This document shows positions 1-8,278 of a stretch of DNA of 64,000 nt, in pieces (the stretch's first letter is position 1; each line of letters starts with the position of its first letter). Position numbers and translations under genes: made by a program. Below the pieces are notes generated by a model. The model saw nothing but the letters and a program-made list of their open reading frames with translations, was not told where the DNA came from and did not search any database. This DNA comes from Microbacterium croceum (GTDB taxonomy: Bacteria; Actinomycetota; Actinomycetes; Actinomycetales; Microbacteriaceae): NCBI RefSeq assembly GCF_023091245.1, contig NZ_JAHWXN010000002.1, positions 558,001 through 622,000 of the forward strand, read 5' to 3'.

Positions 1-181
1 CCACGAGCTCGGGGTCGAGGATCGCGCGATAGCCGGTGATCACGCCGCGGGTCTCGAGCCGCCGGAGCCGCGACTGCACAGCCGACACCGAGAGGCCGAC
101 GGCATCCGAGAGCTGGGAGAGCGTCGCGCGTCCGTCACGAGCGATCTCCGCGACGATCGCGCGGTCGACAGAATCATCCAT
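1..181 (-). CDS. Lrp/AsnC family transcriptional regulator (5' part, cut by window edge)
   Basis: Reading the minus strand from the ATG at 181 gives about 60 codons that open MDDSVDRAIVAEIARDG and continue into a winged helix-turn-helix (residues about 14-45, with AVGLSVSAVQSRLRRLE as recognition region). This is the start pattern of AsnC/Lrp feast-famine regulators. The C-terminal effector (RAM) domain lies outside the window. The gene is divergent from the DUF6421 gene with only 72 bp between them, so it probably controls that gene and itself. The family assignment is firm; the effector, probably an amino acid, is not visible. Confidence 0.85.
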   Translation of the reverse strand, partial: MDDSVDRAIVAEIARDGRATLSQLSDAVGLSVSAVQSRLRRLETRGVITGYRAILDPELV

Positions 182-214
182 GGATGTAAGATTATCGTCA
201 GTATCCCGTTATGA

Positions 215-229
215 CCGGAAAATTTCCGG
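215..229. promoter_or_regulatory. Perfect palindrome between lrp-like and DUF6421 genes
   Basis: CCGGAAA-A-TTTCCGG is a perfect 7+1+7 dyad in the 72 bp divergent promoter region. Lrp-type regulators bind dyads with an AT-rich centre, so this is a candidate operator shared by both directions. A GATAAT-like -10 for the regulator reads on the minus strand at about 190-196. Binding itself is inferred. Confidence 0.5.
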
Positions 230-253
230 CATGCCGCATGATCGGAGGTTTCG

Positions 254-1693
254 ATGTCCATCATTTCCGCCCACAGCTCTGCTGCACAGGCCATCGTCGG
301 CGAACCCGAGGTCGTCGAGGATGCCTCTCTGGCCGAGCAGTCGAGCGCCTGGGCCCAGCTCAAGGACGCCGCGATCGCGATCCGCGAGTTCCAGATCAAG
401 GACGGCTCCATCCCGGATGCCGCGCACCACGCCACCGCGCGTGACCTCGTGCGTGCCATCACCGCAGCGATCCGCGCTCTCGCGCCCGCCTTCCCGCACG
501 ACGCGGAGTACCTGGCCGCCTCGATCGTCGACTTCGACCGCTGGGCGTCCGGGGACTTCGGCGTGCCGGACTTCCTCGACTCGCTCATGGCCTTCCAGCC
601 GCAGCAGCACCGCGTCGACGGCATCCGTCACCTGGTCGTGTTCCCGATGTACACGCAGAACGGCTCGAGCGACCGCCTGGTCGAGGCCCTGATCGTCGAG
701 ACGATCTGGCCGGAGTTCATCGCGGCGCTCGAAGCGGGCGACTACGGAAACAAGCTGTTCGTCTCGCTGCGTCTCGTGGACTTCACGCCCGGATACGACA
801 CCAACTCCGCCGTGCTCTTCCCCGAGACCGTCGCGATGCGCGAGATCCCGTCGTTCACGTGGGGCGCGATCTTCCAGGACCGCGAGGCTGCCCGGTACCG
901 CCGGGTCACCCGCGCCGCGGCCGAGATCACCAACCTCGACCTGCCGGAGCGCGCAGCCGCGATGCTCGACGACCAGCAGGTGGCCGAGAAGACCTTCGTG
1001 ATGTGGGACATCATCCACGACCGCACCCACATGCGCGGCGACCTGCCGTTCGACCCGTTCATGATCAAGCAGCGGATGCCGTTCTTCCTGTACTCGCTGG
1101 AGGAGATGCGTTGCGACATGACCGCGTTCCGCGAGTCGGTGAAGATCGAGCGTGCCCTCGCCGCCCGTATCGCGGCCGGCGAAGTGCTCACCGAGACCGA
1201 GCAGGAGATGCACGACTACGCGCATCTGGTGCAGTACGCGGTGATCTTCGACCGCATCTTCCGCTTCTCGATCACCGGCACCCGCACGCGCAACTACGAC
1301 GCGGTCGGCGGTCAGCTGCTGTTCGCGTGGCTGCACCAGCGCGGCGTGCTGCACTGGACCGACACCGCGCTCGCCTTCGACTGGGAGAACGTGCCGGATG
1401 CCGTGGTGGCACTGGGCGACGCGATCGACGACCTGTACTGGCACTCGATCGACCGCCCGAAGGTCGCGCATTGGCTCGCCGCCTACGAGCTCGTCCGCGG
1501 CACGCTCACGCCGCATCCGGCGTCGCAGTGGGCGCGCGGCTTGTCCGACGAGATCCTCGCCGGTGCGCCGAAGGGCTACACGGATGCCGTGATGGACGAC
1601 GAGTTCCCGCTGTCGATGTTCTTCGAGACCCTCGACAAGAAGATGAAGCCCGTCATCGAGTCGACGGTCGGCATCCGCGGCACCGACGACTGA
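254..1693 (+). CDS. DUF6421 family protein
   Basis: A 479-residue soluble protein with no signal peptide or membrane segment. Start ATG 254 follows GGAGG at 243-248. I recognise it as DUF6421, an actinobacterial family without an assigned reaction. Near the middle it carries H255-D-R-T-H259 followed by two acidic residues at E283-E284, an arrangement that recalls HExxH metalloproteins with Asp in place of the catalytic Glu. Whether it binds metal is inference. It is divergent from an AsnC/Lrp regulator and followed by an SDR, and a PLP lyase lies further downstream, so it may act in amino-acid-derived metabolism. Confidence 0.75.
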   Translation: MSIISAHSSAAQAIVGEPEVVEDASLAEQSSAWAQLKDAAIAIREFQIKDGSIPDAAHHATARDLVRAITAAIRALAPAFPHDAEYLAASIVDFDRWASGDFGVPDFLDSLMAFQPQQHRVDGIRHLVVFPMYTQNGSSDRLVEALIVETIWPEFIAALEAGDYGNKLFVSLRLVDFTPGYDTNSAVLFPETVAMREIPSFTWGAIFQDREAARYRRVTRAAAEITNLDLPERAAAMLDDQQVAEKTFVMWDIIHDRTHMRGDLPFDPFMIKQRMPFFLYSLEEMRCDMTAFRESVKIERALAARIAAGEVLTETEQEMHDYAHLVQYAVIFDRIFRFSITGTRTRNYDAVGGQLLFAWLHQRGVLHWTDTALAFDWENVPDAVVALGDAIDDLYWHSIDRPKVAHWLAAYELVRGTLTPHPASQWARGLSDEILAGAPKGYTDAVMDDEFPLSMFFETLDKKMKPVIESTVGIRGTDD

Positions 1694-1741
1694 CCGTCAC
1701 GCGCCCGAGGCGCGTGTGAATGCAGCGCTGGGGGCGCACTG

Positions 1742-1797
1742 CTTCTGCGGCCGGAACCACTTTCTGCGGATCATCCCGCCGGTTCTGGCCGCAGAAG
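1742..1797. repeat. Long imperfect inverted repeat upstream of SDR gene
   Basis: The arms at 1742-1758 and 1781-1797 (CTTCTGCGGCCGGAACC against GGTTCTGGCCGCAGAAG) match at 16 of 17 positions around a 22 nt loop that itself contains another TTCTGCGG. It fills most of the gap between the DUF6421 and SDR genes. It could be a hairpin that reduces read-through, an operator, or a copy of a dispersed palindrome; it is not followed by a T-run. Confidence 0.6.
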
Positions 1798-1824
1798 TGT
1801 CTTCCATCCGCGAAAGTGAGAGAC

Positions 1825-2478
1825 ATGACTGACCACCAGGACATCTCCGGACGCACGGTTCTGCTCGCTGGCGCGACGAGCGCGGCCGGGCTCGAGGTGA
1901 CGCGTGCGCTGCGAGCCTCCGGCGCACAGGTCATCACGACCGGCCGCTCGGCCGAGCGGTTGCGGGACCTCGCGGATGCCGGTGCACAGGTCGAAGTCGC
2001 TGATGCGACCTCCCTCGCCGACATGACGGACCTGGCTGCCCGTGTCGGCCACGTGGATGCCGTCGTGCCGCTGGTAGGCGGGTGGCGCGGTGGCGGCGGG
2101 CTCGCCGGGCAGAGCGACGAGGACTTCGCCGCTCTGCTCCCCGCGCTCGAGGCGGTGCGCGCGACCAGTCGCGCCTTCGACGCGGCGCTGGAGGCGTCGG
2201 ATGCCGGACGCTTCGCGATCGTGTCATCCACCGCCGTCGCCCGACCCCTCGCTGGGGGCGCGAACTACGCCGCGGTCAAAGCCGCGAGCGAGGCCTGGAC
2301 CCGCGCCGTCGCACAGGGCTTCGCCAAGGCAGCCCGCGAAGCGGGAGAGCCGCTGCGCGCAGCATCCGTCGTGTTCCGGGCGAAGACCCTCGACCCGCAG
2401 AGCCTCGCGGCGCGGGTCGTCGCGTTGTGGGATACGGATGCCGCAGACCTCAACGACCGCGTGATCGACCTGGGCTGA
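1825..2478 (+). CDS. Short-chain dehydrogenase/reductase (SDR)
   Basis: 217 residues with a Rossmann fold. The cofactor loop GATSAAGLE is near residue 15, then a catalytic Ser in IVSSTAV and the YAAVK (Tyr-x3-Lys) motif in the middle. It should reduce or oxidise an alcohol/ketone with NAD(P). I chose ATG 1825 because the frame further upstream crosses the inverted repeat and does not resemble an SDR N-terminus. It is shorter than a typical 250-residue SDR because the C-terminal substrate loop is reduced. It lies in the same direction as the DUF6421 gene, probably transcribed with it unless the hairpin intervenes. Confidence 0.8.
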   Translation: MTDHQDISGRTVLLAGATSAAGLEVTRALRASGAQVITTGRSAERLRDLADAGAQVEVADATSLADMTDLAARVGHVDAVVPLVGGWRGGGGLAGQSDEDFAALLPALEAVRATSRAFDAALEASDAGRFAIVSSTAVARPLAGGANYAAVKAASEAWTRAVAQGFAKAAREAGEPLRAASVVFRAKTLDPQSLAARVVALWDTDAADLNDRVIDLG

Positions 2479-2499
2479 CGCTCGGTCGGCACTCGGTCG

Positions 2500-3963
2500 T
2501 CACCACGCGTCCGGGGGCATCCCCGGAACGATCGGCGGAGCATCCACCCTCCTGACGCCCTCCCGCGATTCCCTCGCCGGCGACACGGCATCCGGCACGG
2601 CGCTCTCGTCGCTCCCGGCATCTGTCTCGTCGTCCCGCTCGGGGGCAGGATCCGGCGCGTTCGCGTACAGCTCGGTGAGCTGACGGTAGGACTTCGTGAA
2701 GAACGCGAGCGTGCCGACCACCACCATGATCAGACCGGCGAACAGGCAGATCAGCGCGATGCCACGGGCCTCGCCCTCGCCGAGGAGCCATCCCCACTGC
2801 TGCTGTCCTTCCGCCGTCTTCATGTACGGGATGATCAGGAACTCGGCGATCGGGGCGATCAGGAAAGCGGTGATCGGGGCCGCGGCCGCCTCCATCGCGG
2901 CGGCGACACCGAACACGCGCCCCTGACGCTCGAACGGCACGACCTTCTGGATCACGGTCTGCTCCGCCGCCTCCACCGGAGGCACCAGCGCCATGTAGAC
3001 CCACATGCCCAGCACATACAGCGGCCACCACTCGCGCAGCATGAACACCGAGCCCAGGAGCCCCATCGCGATCACGACCAGCAGCATGGTGCGCATCGGC
3101 TTCGCGCCGAGACCGAACTTCGCGACCACCAGCCCGCCGATCAGGAACCCGGTCGAGGCGAACGCCAGCGCGAAACCCCACAGCTGGGCGTTGAACAGGG
3201 TGAGTCCGTACGGATCCATGAGCGCCATGTAGACGCCGCCGATGAGGTTGTTAAAGGTCGAGAAGATGATCAGCGCGAACAGTCCGGGCGCGAGCCGGAT
3301 CGCCCGCACACTCCCACGGAAGTCCAAGGCGCTCTTGGCCTCGGGGTCGACCTCGGGAGCGCCCTCCGGGATGCGGATGAACAGCAGGTGCGCGAAGGTC
3401 AGCACCATGGCGGCGATCGCGATCGCGAGGGTCCACCCCATGCCGAGGAACCCGATCGAGAGCCCCGAGAAGACACTCGTCACCAGGAAGGCAAGACCCT
3501 GCACGGTGCCGACGAGGCCGTTGGCGTTCGCGCGCTTCTCCTCGTCGACGAGCAGTGTGACCGTGGTCGAGAGGGCGATGTTGCGCAGCTGCTCGATCAC
3601 GCCGCCGAAGAGGATGACGGCCGAGAACAGCCAGAACCACGGGCCGCCGAGGTCGAGCAGCGCGCTCTCGGGCTGCGAGACGTACAGCACTCCCGCGAGC
3701 AGGAACGCCATCGCCGAGATGACGCTCGAGAGCAGCATGACCGTGTGTTTGCGGTGCCGATCGACGATCGTACCGAAGAGCATCGCGAAGAACGCGACCA
3801 GGAGCATGTACGCTCCGCCGATGATCCCGGTGGCCAGCACGGACTTCGTCTCGATGTACACCCAGAACGTGAGCGCGAACCACAGGAAGCTCGTCGTGAC
3901 GTTGGCGATCAACGTGTTGACGAGGACATTGGCGAAGGCGGTCTTCGCTGCGGTGCGCTGCAT
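2500..3963 (-). CDS. MFS transporter, drug-efflux (DHA3)-like
   Basis: 487 residues from ATG 3963 (MQRTAAKTAFANVLVN), with about 12 hydrophobic segments and a long acidic cytosolic tail rich in Asp and Pro. The N-terminal half has the MFS loop between helices 2 and 3 (GTIVDRHRKH), typical of proton-driven multidrug exporters of the DHA3 type. An earlier in-frame start at 4035 adds a Gly/Arg-rich stretch that looks non-coding. It is convergent with the SDR gene (22 bp apart) and divergent from the threonine aldolase. The substrate cannot be predicted. Confidence 0.85.
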   Translation of the reverse strand: MQRTAAKTAFANVLVNTLIANVTTSFLWFALTFWVYIETKSVLATGIIGGAYMLLVAFFAMLFGTIVDRHRKHTVMLLSSVISAMAFLLAGVLYVSQPESALLDLGGPWFWLFSAVILFGGVIEQLRNIALSTTVTLLVDEEKRANANGLVGTVQGLAFLVTSVFSGLSIGFLGMGWTLAIAIAAMVLTFAHLLFIRIPEGAPEVDPEAKSALDFRGSVRAIRLAPGLFALIIFSTFNNLIGGVYMALMDPYGLTLFNAQLWGFALAFASTGFLIGGLVVAKFGLGAKPMRTMLLVVIAMGLLGSVFMLREWWPLYVLGMWVYMALVPPVEAAEQTVIQKVVPFERQGRVFGVAAAMEAAAAPITAFLIAPIAEFLIIPYMKTAEGQQQWGWLLGEGEARGIALICLFAGLIMVVVGTLAFFTKSYRQLTELYANAPDPAPERDDETDAGSDESAVPDAVSPARESREGVRRVDAPPIVPGMPPDAW

Positions 3964-4099
3964 GTTCCGAGGGTAGAGCGCCCCTCCGACATCCGGAACC
4001 CCTCCCCCGGACCTTCTCCCGAGTCGACGGTTCACCGACGGATCGGGGCCGACGATCCACGGAGATCAGGACGATCGGCGGAGGTTCTCCCGTCGATCG

Positions 4100-4167
4100 G
4101 TCCGTGATCCGTCCGTTCGTCCGTGATCCGTCGGCAGCTCGACGAACCCGTCGGCAGCTCGACGACC
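4100..4167. repeat. Two tandem repeats in MFS/aldolase intergenic region
   Basis: GTCCGTGATCCGTC occurs at 4100-4113 and 4119-4132. Straight after it a 20 bp unit (CCGTCGGCAGCTCGACGAAC / ...GACGACC) occurs twice, at 4128-4147 and 4148-4167. The first motif recurs at 41832-41878 and, in decayed form, at 43284-43365, so it belongs to a dispersed family. Confidence 0.7.
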
Positions 4168-4239
4168 CCGCACCCCCGGCCAGGGGGAATCGGGCGCCCG
4201 TCCGCCGGCCGCGGCGAGCCGGGGCCGTAGGCTGTATCG

Positions 4240-5307
4240 GTGACCATCCAGCATGACCCCGCGATCCGGGGCTTCGCCAGCGACAACTATTCCGGCATCC
4301 ACCCCGAGGTCCTCGCGGCCATCGCGGAGGCCAACGACGGGCACCAGGGCGCATACGGCAGCGACGTCTACACGGCGCGGCTGCAGGAAGTCTTCCAGGA
4401 GCAGTTCGGCGACGGTGTCGAGGCGTTCCCCGTGTTCAACGGGACCGGAGCGAACGTCACCGGGCTCCAGTCCATGCTGCCGCGCTGGGGTGCCGTGATC
4501 GCGGCATCCACGGCGCACATCAACGTCGACGAGGGCGGGGCCCCCGAGAAGATCGGCGGCTTCAAGCTGCTGACGGTCCCGACCGACGACGGCAAGCTCA
4601 CCCCGGAGCTGATCGACCGCGAGGCCTGGGGCTGGGGCGACGAGCACCGCGCACAGCCGCTGGTCGTCTCGATCACGCAGTCGACCGAGCTGGGTACCTT
4701 GTACACCGCGGAGGAGATCCGCACGATCGCCGACCACGCCCACGAGCGCGGCATGAAGCTGCACCTCGACGGCGCCCGCCTGTCGAACGCGGCCGCCGCG
4801 CTCGACCTGCCGCTGCGCGCGTTCACCCGCGACGCCGGCGTCGACGTGTTGAGCTTCGGCGGCACCAAGAACGGCGCCATGCTGGGCGAGGCGGTCGTGG
4901 TGCTGAACCCCGCGGCATCCGAGGGACTCGTATACTCCCGCAAGTTCAACATGCAGCTGTCGTCGAAGATGCGCTTCGTCTCGGCGCAGCTGATCGCACT
5001 GCTCGAGGGCGATCTGTGGCTGCGCAACGCCCGTCACGCGAACGCCATGGCCGCCCGTCTGCGCCGCGAGATCGAGGACGGCATCGCGGCAGGCTCCATC
5101 AACGGCGTCTCGTTCACGCAGCCGACGCAGTCCAACGGCGTCTTCGCCACGGTCCCGGACGGGGTCGCCGATGCGCTGCGCGAGTCCTTCCGCTTCTACG
5201 ACTGGGATGCCGCGCGCAACGAGGTGCGCTGGATGTGCAGCTTCGACACGCACGAGTCCGACGTCGACGCGTTCGTCGCCGAGCTGTCACGCCTCACGGC
5301 CTCCTGA
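4240..5307 (+). CDS. Threonine aldolase / beta-eliminating lyase family protein
   Basis: 355 residues, fold-type I PLP enzyme. Lys210 in SFGGTKNGAM is the Schiff-base lysine, preceded by the PLP-binding LHLDGARL. The length fits low-specificity L-threonine aldolases, which split L-threonine or allo-threonine into glycine and acetaldehyde. The start is GTG 4240; TAGGCTGTATCG lies directly before it with no Shine-Dalgarno, which suggests a leaderless mRNA. Other beta-eliminating lyases share this fold, so the substrate is uncertain. Together with the SDR and DUF6421 genes it may form a local amino-acid-linked set. Confidence 0.85.
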   Translation: MTIQHDPAIRGFASDNYSGIHPEVLAAIAEANDGHQGAYGSDVYTARLQEVFQEQFGDGVEAFPVFNGTGANVTGLQSMLPRWGAVIAASTAHINVDEGGAPEKIGGFKLLTVPTDDGKLTPELIDREAWGWGDEHRAQPLVVSITQSTELGTLYTAEEIRTIADHAHERGMKLHLDGARLSNAAAALDLPLRAFTRDAGVDVLSFGGTKNGAMLGEAVVVLNPAASEGLVYSRKFNMQLSSKMRFVSAQLIALLEGDLWLRNARHANAMAARLRREIEDGIAAGSINGVSFTQPTQSNGVFATVPDGVADALRESFRFYDWDAARNEVRWMCSFDTHESDVDAFVAELSRLTAS

Positions 5308-5360
5308 GCCGCAGGCGCAGACGCGCGCGCGGACACGGGCACGGGCGCGCGGCCACCGAG

Positions 5361-5513
5361 TGCACGGCTTGGTGCCGAGCGCACGCCTTGGCTGCGTCAG
5401 CATCCCGTGCACTCGCCAGCATCCCGTGCACTCGTCAGCATCCCGTGCACTCGCCAGCATCCCGTGCACTCGGCGGATGCACGCGGATGCACGCGGATGC
5501 CCGCGGATGCACG
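5361..5513. repeat. Short tandem repeat array downstream of Ig-like gene
   Basis: A 19 bp unit (CAGCATCCCGTGCACTCGC) is repeated four times head to tail at 5398-5473 with only end-base differences. It is followed by four copies of the 10 bp unit CGGATGCACG at 5474-5513. Just before it, 5361-5379 holds TGCACGGCTTGGTGCCGAG, which recurs exactly at 7479-7497 on the other side of the neighbouring gene. There are no unique spacers, so this is not a CRISPR array. Confidence 0.85.
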
Positions 5514-5522
5514 CGCCGCGGC

Positions 5523-7331
5523 TCAGCGCTTCGACTTGCGGTAGCCCGCCTTGACGGCTGCAGCCTCCGACGAGAAGCACACCTCGGGCTTGGTACGCGA
5601 GTAGTACTGGCCTGACGGCACGTGATAGATCCCGGAGTTCGCATTCCCCTTGATCGGCGCCCAGGCCGGGCAGTTCCACGCCGACACAGGCTTCGTGCGA
5701 GCGGGGTAGCTCACGACCCCGCTCTTCGCGGAGGTCTTGGCTGCCGTCACGTAGCCGCTCTTGGTGCCGGTCACCTTGACCGTGATCCTCTTCTTCACCA
5801 GCGCTGCGGTCACGGCCAGCGACGATCCCGTCGCCCGGCTGATCGCCTTGCCGTTCGCATACCACTGGTAGGTGAGCTTCGTGCCGCTGGTCCAGGTACC
5901 GGCAGAGACAGACAGCTTCGAGCCGACGATGGTCGATCCCTTGATCTGCGGGGTCGACGTCTTCAGGATGCCCTTCACCGCGGCCGTGGCCTTGGACCGC
6001 TTCGACGCGGTCGCGTATCCGGCCTTGGTGCCCTTGACGACCACGGTGACCGTCTTCAGGGTCGCGGAGGAGGGGAGCCTGAACGAAGCGGCGGTGGCCT
6101 TCGCAACCGCGACGCCGTTGAGGTACCACTGGTAGGTCAACTTCGTTCCGGCCGTCCAGGCACCCGGCTTCACCTTGAGGGTCTGACCGACCGTCGTGGT
6201 CCCCGTGATGGCCGGGACCGGGGCGGCGAGCGGACGCAGCACAGCGGCGGTGGCTACAGATGTCTCGGTCTTGGTGGCGAATGCGGTCTTCTTCCCCGTG
6301 ACCTTGACCGTGATCCTCTTGCCGGCGACGGCGGCGGGAAGCTTCAGCGACGCGGCGGTCGCCTTCGCGATGGCGGCTCCGTTGGCGTACCACTGGTAGG
6401 TGAGCGTCGCCCCCGAGGTCCATGCCCCGGGCGCGGCCGTGAGCGTCTGGCCGACGGTGGTCGTTCCGCTGATCTTGGGGATCGCGGTGTCGAGGATGCC
6501 GAGCGTCGCGAGCGTGATGTCGGCGGTCGCGACCTGGACAGCCCCCAGCGCGATCGATCGCGCCTTGGCGAAGCTGGGCGCGTCGTTCCACCATTCGGAT
6601 GCCGCTCCGGCCGCTGCCGAGACGAAGGCCAGACGGTAGTCACCGGCGGGCAGACCGCCGACGGCGTACGCGCCGGTATCCGTGACGTAGTTCGCTGCGG
6701 TGGCGAACTCCGCGGTGCCGGCGGAGGGGTAGACGACAGCTGCGACCTTCTGCCCTGCGGTGCTGACGCTCGCAGGGACCGTCACTTTCCCGGTGATCAG
6801 CGCGGACTGTTCGAGCGTCGGGCTGTACTCGAGACCCTCGACGTCCAGCGTCCGAACGTCGTCGGGGCCGAACCCACCACCGGACGGGCCACCGATGTCG
6901 AACACCGCGCGCCCTTCGGAGAGCACAGCCAGCACGAGCTGACCGACGGGCGCCCGCAGGACGTAACTCCCGTCCGCAGCGACCGCGGCGGCGGCGAGAG
7001 GCGACGAAGTGTCGGAGTTCGGCGCATACGCGACCACGAACGTACGCCCCATTGTCAGATCGGTGGCCGCGGGAAAAGCGACGGTTCCCGTGACGTCGGC
7101 GCTCCCCTCTGTCGCATCGATCGGCGATTCCGCGGCGAGAGCGGCAGCCTCGGAGAGCGCGACGGGCAGACGGTCGGCGAAACCGGCGTGCGCGGGGTCG
7201 ACGACGGTGGTCGTCGGCACGACGGATGCCGAGGCCGGAGCGGCGGCGACGACCAGCATCGACGCCAGGAGCGCCGCGGCGATGGCAGCGGCGGTGGAAC
7301 GCGCGGACCGGGAAAGAGCGGGGAACACCAT
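5523..7331 (-). CDS. Secreted protein with three Ig-like repeats and a C-terminal sunset domain
   Basis: 602 residues from ATG 7331. An N-terminal signal peptide (Arg-rich start, Ala/Leu core, cleavage near APASA) precedes a region of carboxypeptidase-regulatory/surface-type beta sandwiches. Three repeats of about 85 residues follow, each with VGQTL/VGSKL, WTxGxxLTYQWYxNG and a closing VKVTGxKxGY motif, typical of bacterial Ig-like domains. The last 50 residues (NCPAWAPIKGN, GIYHVPSGQYY, CFSSEAAAVKAGYR) match the actinobacterial sunset domain, related to Ada-type metal-binding modules. It is probably exported and cell-surface associated. It stands alone between two repeat-rich gaps; no LPXTG motif is present. 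Confidence 0.8.
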   Translation of the reverse strand: MVFPALSRSARSTAAAIAAALLASMLVVAAAPASASVVPTTTVVDPAHAGFADRLPVALSEAAALAAESPIDATEGSADVTGTVAFPAATDLTMGRTFVVAYAPNSDTSSPLAAAAVAADGSYVLRAPVGQLVLAVLSEGRAVFDIGGPSGGGFGPDDVRTLDVEGLEYSPTLEQSALITGKVTVPASVSTAGQKVAAVVYPSAGTAEFATAANYVTDTGAYAVGGLPAGDYRLAFVSAAAGAASEWWNDAPSFAKARSIALGAVQVATADITLATLGILDTAIPKISGTTTVGQTLTAAPGAWTSGATLTYQWYANGAAIAKATAASLKLPAAVAGKRITVKVTGKKTAFATKTETSVATAAVLRPLAAPVPAITGTTTVGQTLKVKPGAWTAGTKLTYQWYLNGVAVAKATAASFRLPSSATLKTVTVVVKGTKAGYATASKRSKATAAVKGILKTSTPQIKGSTIVGSKLSVSAGTWTSGTKLTYQWYANGKAISRATGSSLAVTAALVKKRITVKVTGTKSGYVTAAKTSAKSGVVSYPARTKPVSAWNCPAWAPIKGNANSGIYHVPSGQYYSRTKPEVCFSSEAAAVKAGYRKSKR

Positions 7332-7478
7332 GAGGGCATCCTCTCGAGCAGGACGCGGCCGGGCGACCGCATGGAAGGGCGGTCTGAGCAGATCCCCTCC
7401 GTCATACATACACGGGAACCGGCACGGGCGCCACATTCCCTGGACATATGCCCGCCGCACGTGCGACGCAGCTACGAA

Positions 7479-7598
7479 TGCACGGCTTGGTGCCGAGTGA
7501 ACGGCGTGCGCGCGTCAGCAGGTCGTGCGCTCGGCAGCATCCCGTGCGCTCGGCGGGACCAGGCTCGGCGGGACCAGGCTCGGCGCGATCAGGCGCGG
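7479..7598. repeat. Second repeat-rich gap flanking the Ig-like gene
   Basis: TGCACGGCTTGGTGCCGAG at 7479-7497 is an exact 19 bp copy of 5361-5379. CAGCATCCCGTGCGCTCGG at 7535-7553 is a variant of the 19 bp unit found four times at 5398-5473. The 15 bp unit CGGGACCAGGCTCGG is then repeated at 7554-7568 and 7569-7583, with a decayed third copy to 7598. The same words thus bracket the gene at 5523-7331. Confidence 0.8.
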
Positions 7599-7603
7599 CG
7601 AGT

Positions 7604-8206
7604 TCAGCGCAGCAGGCCGAGGTTCGCGAGGGCCTGACGGATGAGCGTGCCGCGGCCGCCCTCCATCTCGGCGGCAACCGCGTCGGAGCCTGCGGCCTCC
7701 GGCGAGAACCAGGTGACCTCGAGGGCATCCTGACGCGGCTCGCACGTGCCGGTGACGGGCACGACGAAGGCGAGCGACACCGCGTGCTGACGGTCGTCGT
7801 GATAGGCGCTGACGCCGGGGATGGGGAAGTACTCGGCCACCGTGAACGGGAGCGGCTGCGGCGGCAGCAGCGGGAACGCCATGGGCCCGAGGTCGTTCTC
7901 GACGTGGCGGAAGAGCGCATCGCGGATGGTCTCGCCGAAGCGCACTCGACCGGAGACGATGGTCCGTGTCATCTCGCCCATCGGCGTGGACCGCAGCAGG
8001 ATGCCGATCTCGGTCACCTGACCGGAGCCGTCGGTGCGCACCGGGATCGCCTCGACATAGAGCATCGGCAGGTGCCGACGCGCCTCCGCGAGTTCGAACT
8101 CGCTCAGCCAGCCGGGGTTGGCGCCTCGGGAGGGCTGCTGCCCGTCGCCGAAACCGCCCAGGCCGTCATCGGGCTCAGGATCGGGATCAGGTGTGCGAAC
8201 GGCCAT
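7604..8206 (-). CDS. NUDIX-fold protein of the DUF4916 type, degenerate Nudix box
   Basis: 200 residues. The N-terminal 30 residues are Pro/Asp/Gly-rich and probably disordered. The rest has the Nudix alpha/beta/alpha pattern with a box at GRVRFGETIRDALFRHVEND. Compared with Gx5Ex7REUxEExGU, the first Gly, the Glu, the Arg and the last Gly are kept. The REUxEE core reads R-H-V-E-N-D, so most metal-binding glutamates are missing. The family is widespread in actinobacteria. Catalysis on nucleoside diphosphates is therefore doubtful; a binding or regulatory role is as likely. Confidence 0.75.
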   Translation of the reverse strand: MAVRTPDPDPEPDDGLGGFGDGQQPSRGANPGWLSEFELAEARRHLPMLYVEAIPVRTDGSGQVTEIGILLRSTPMGEMTRTIVSGRVRFGETIRDALFRHVENDLGPMAFPLLPPQPLPFTVAEYFPIPGVSAYHDDRQHAVSLAFVVPVTGTCEPRQDALEVTWFSPEAAGSDAVAAEMEGGRGTLIRQALANLGLLR

Positions 8207-8278
8207 GCGTCCTTTCTACCAGCCGTTCCTCTCCGCCGACACAGCGTGCACGTCGGCGGCCCCTGGCAGGATGAAGGA

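Noticed and set aside
1720..1824. Upstream extension of the SDR reading frame from ATG 1720
   Set aside because: The extension crosses the inverted repeat and yields a Cys/Arg/Phe-rich stretch unlike any SDR N-terminus; ATG 1825 begins directly before the Rossmann strand.
5398..5513. Tandem 19 bp and 10 bp repeats as a possible CRISPR array
   Set aside because: Units are directly adjacent without unique spacers, unit length is below CRISPR range, and no cas gene is near.
5622..7637. 671-codon plus-strand frame opposite the Ig-like gene
   Set aside because: Composition is Arg/Gly/Asp-rich without any recognisable fold. The minus-strand gene has a signal peptide and clear repeats.
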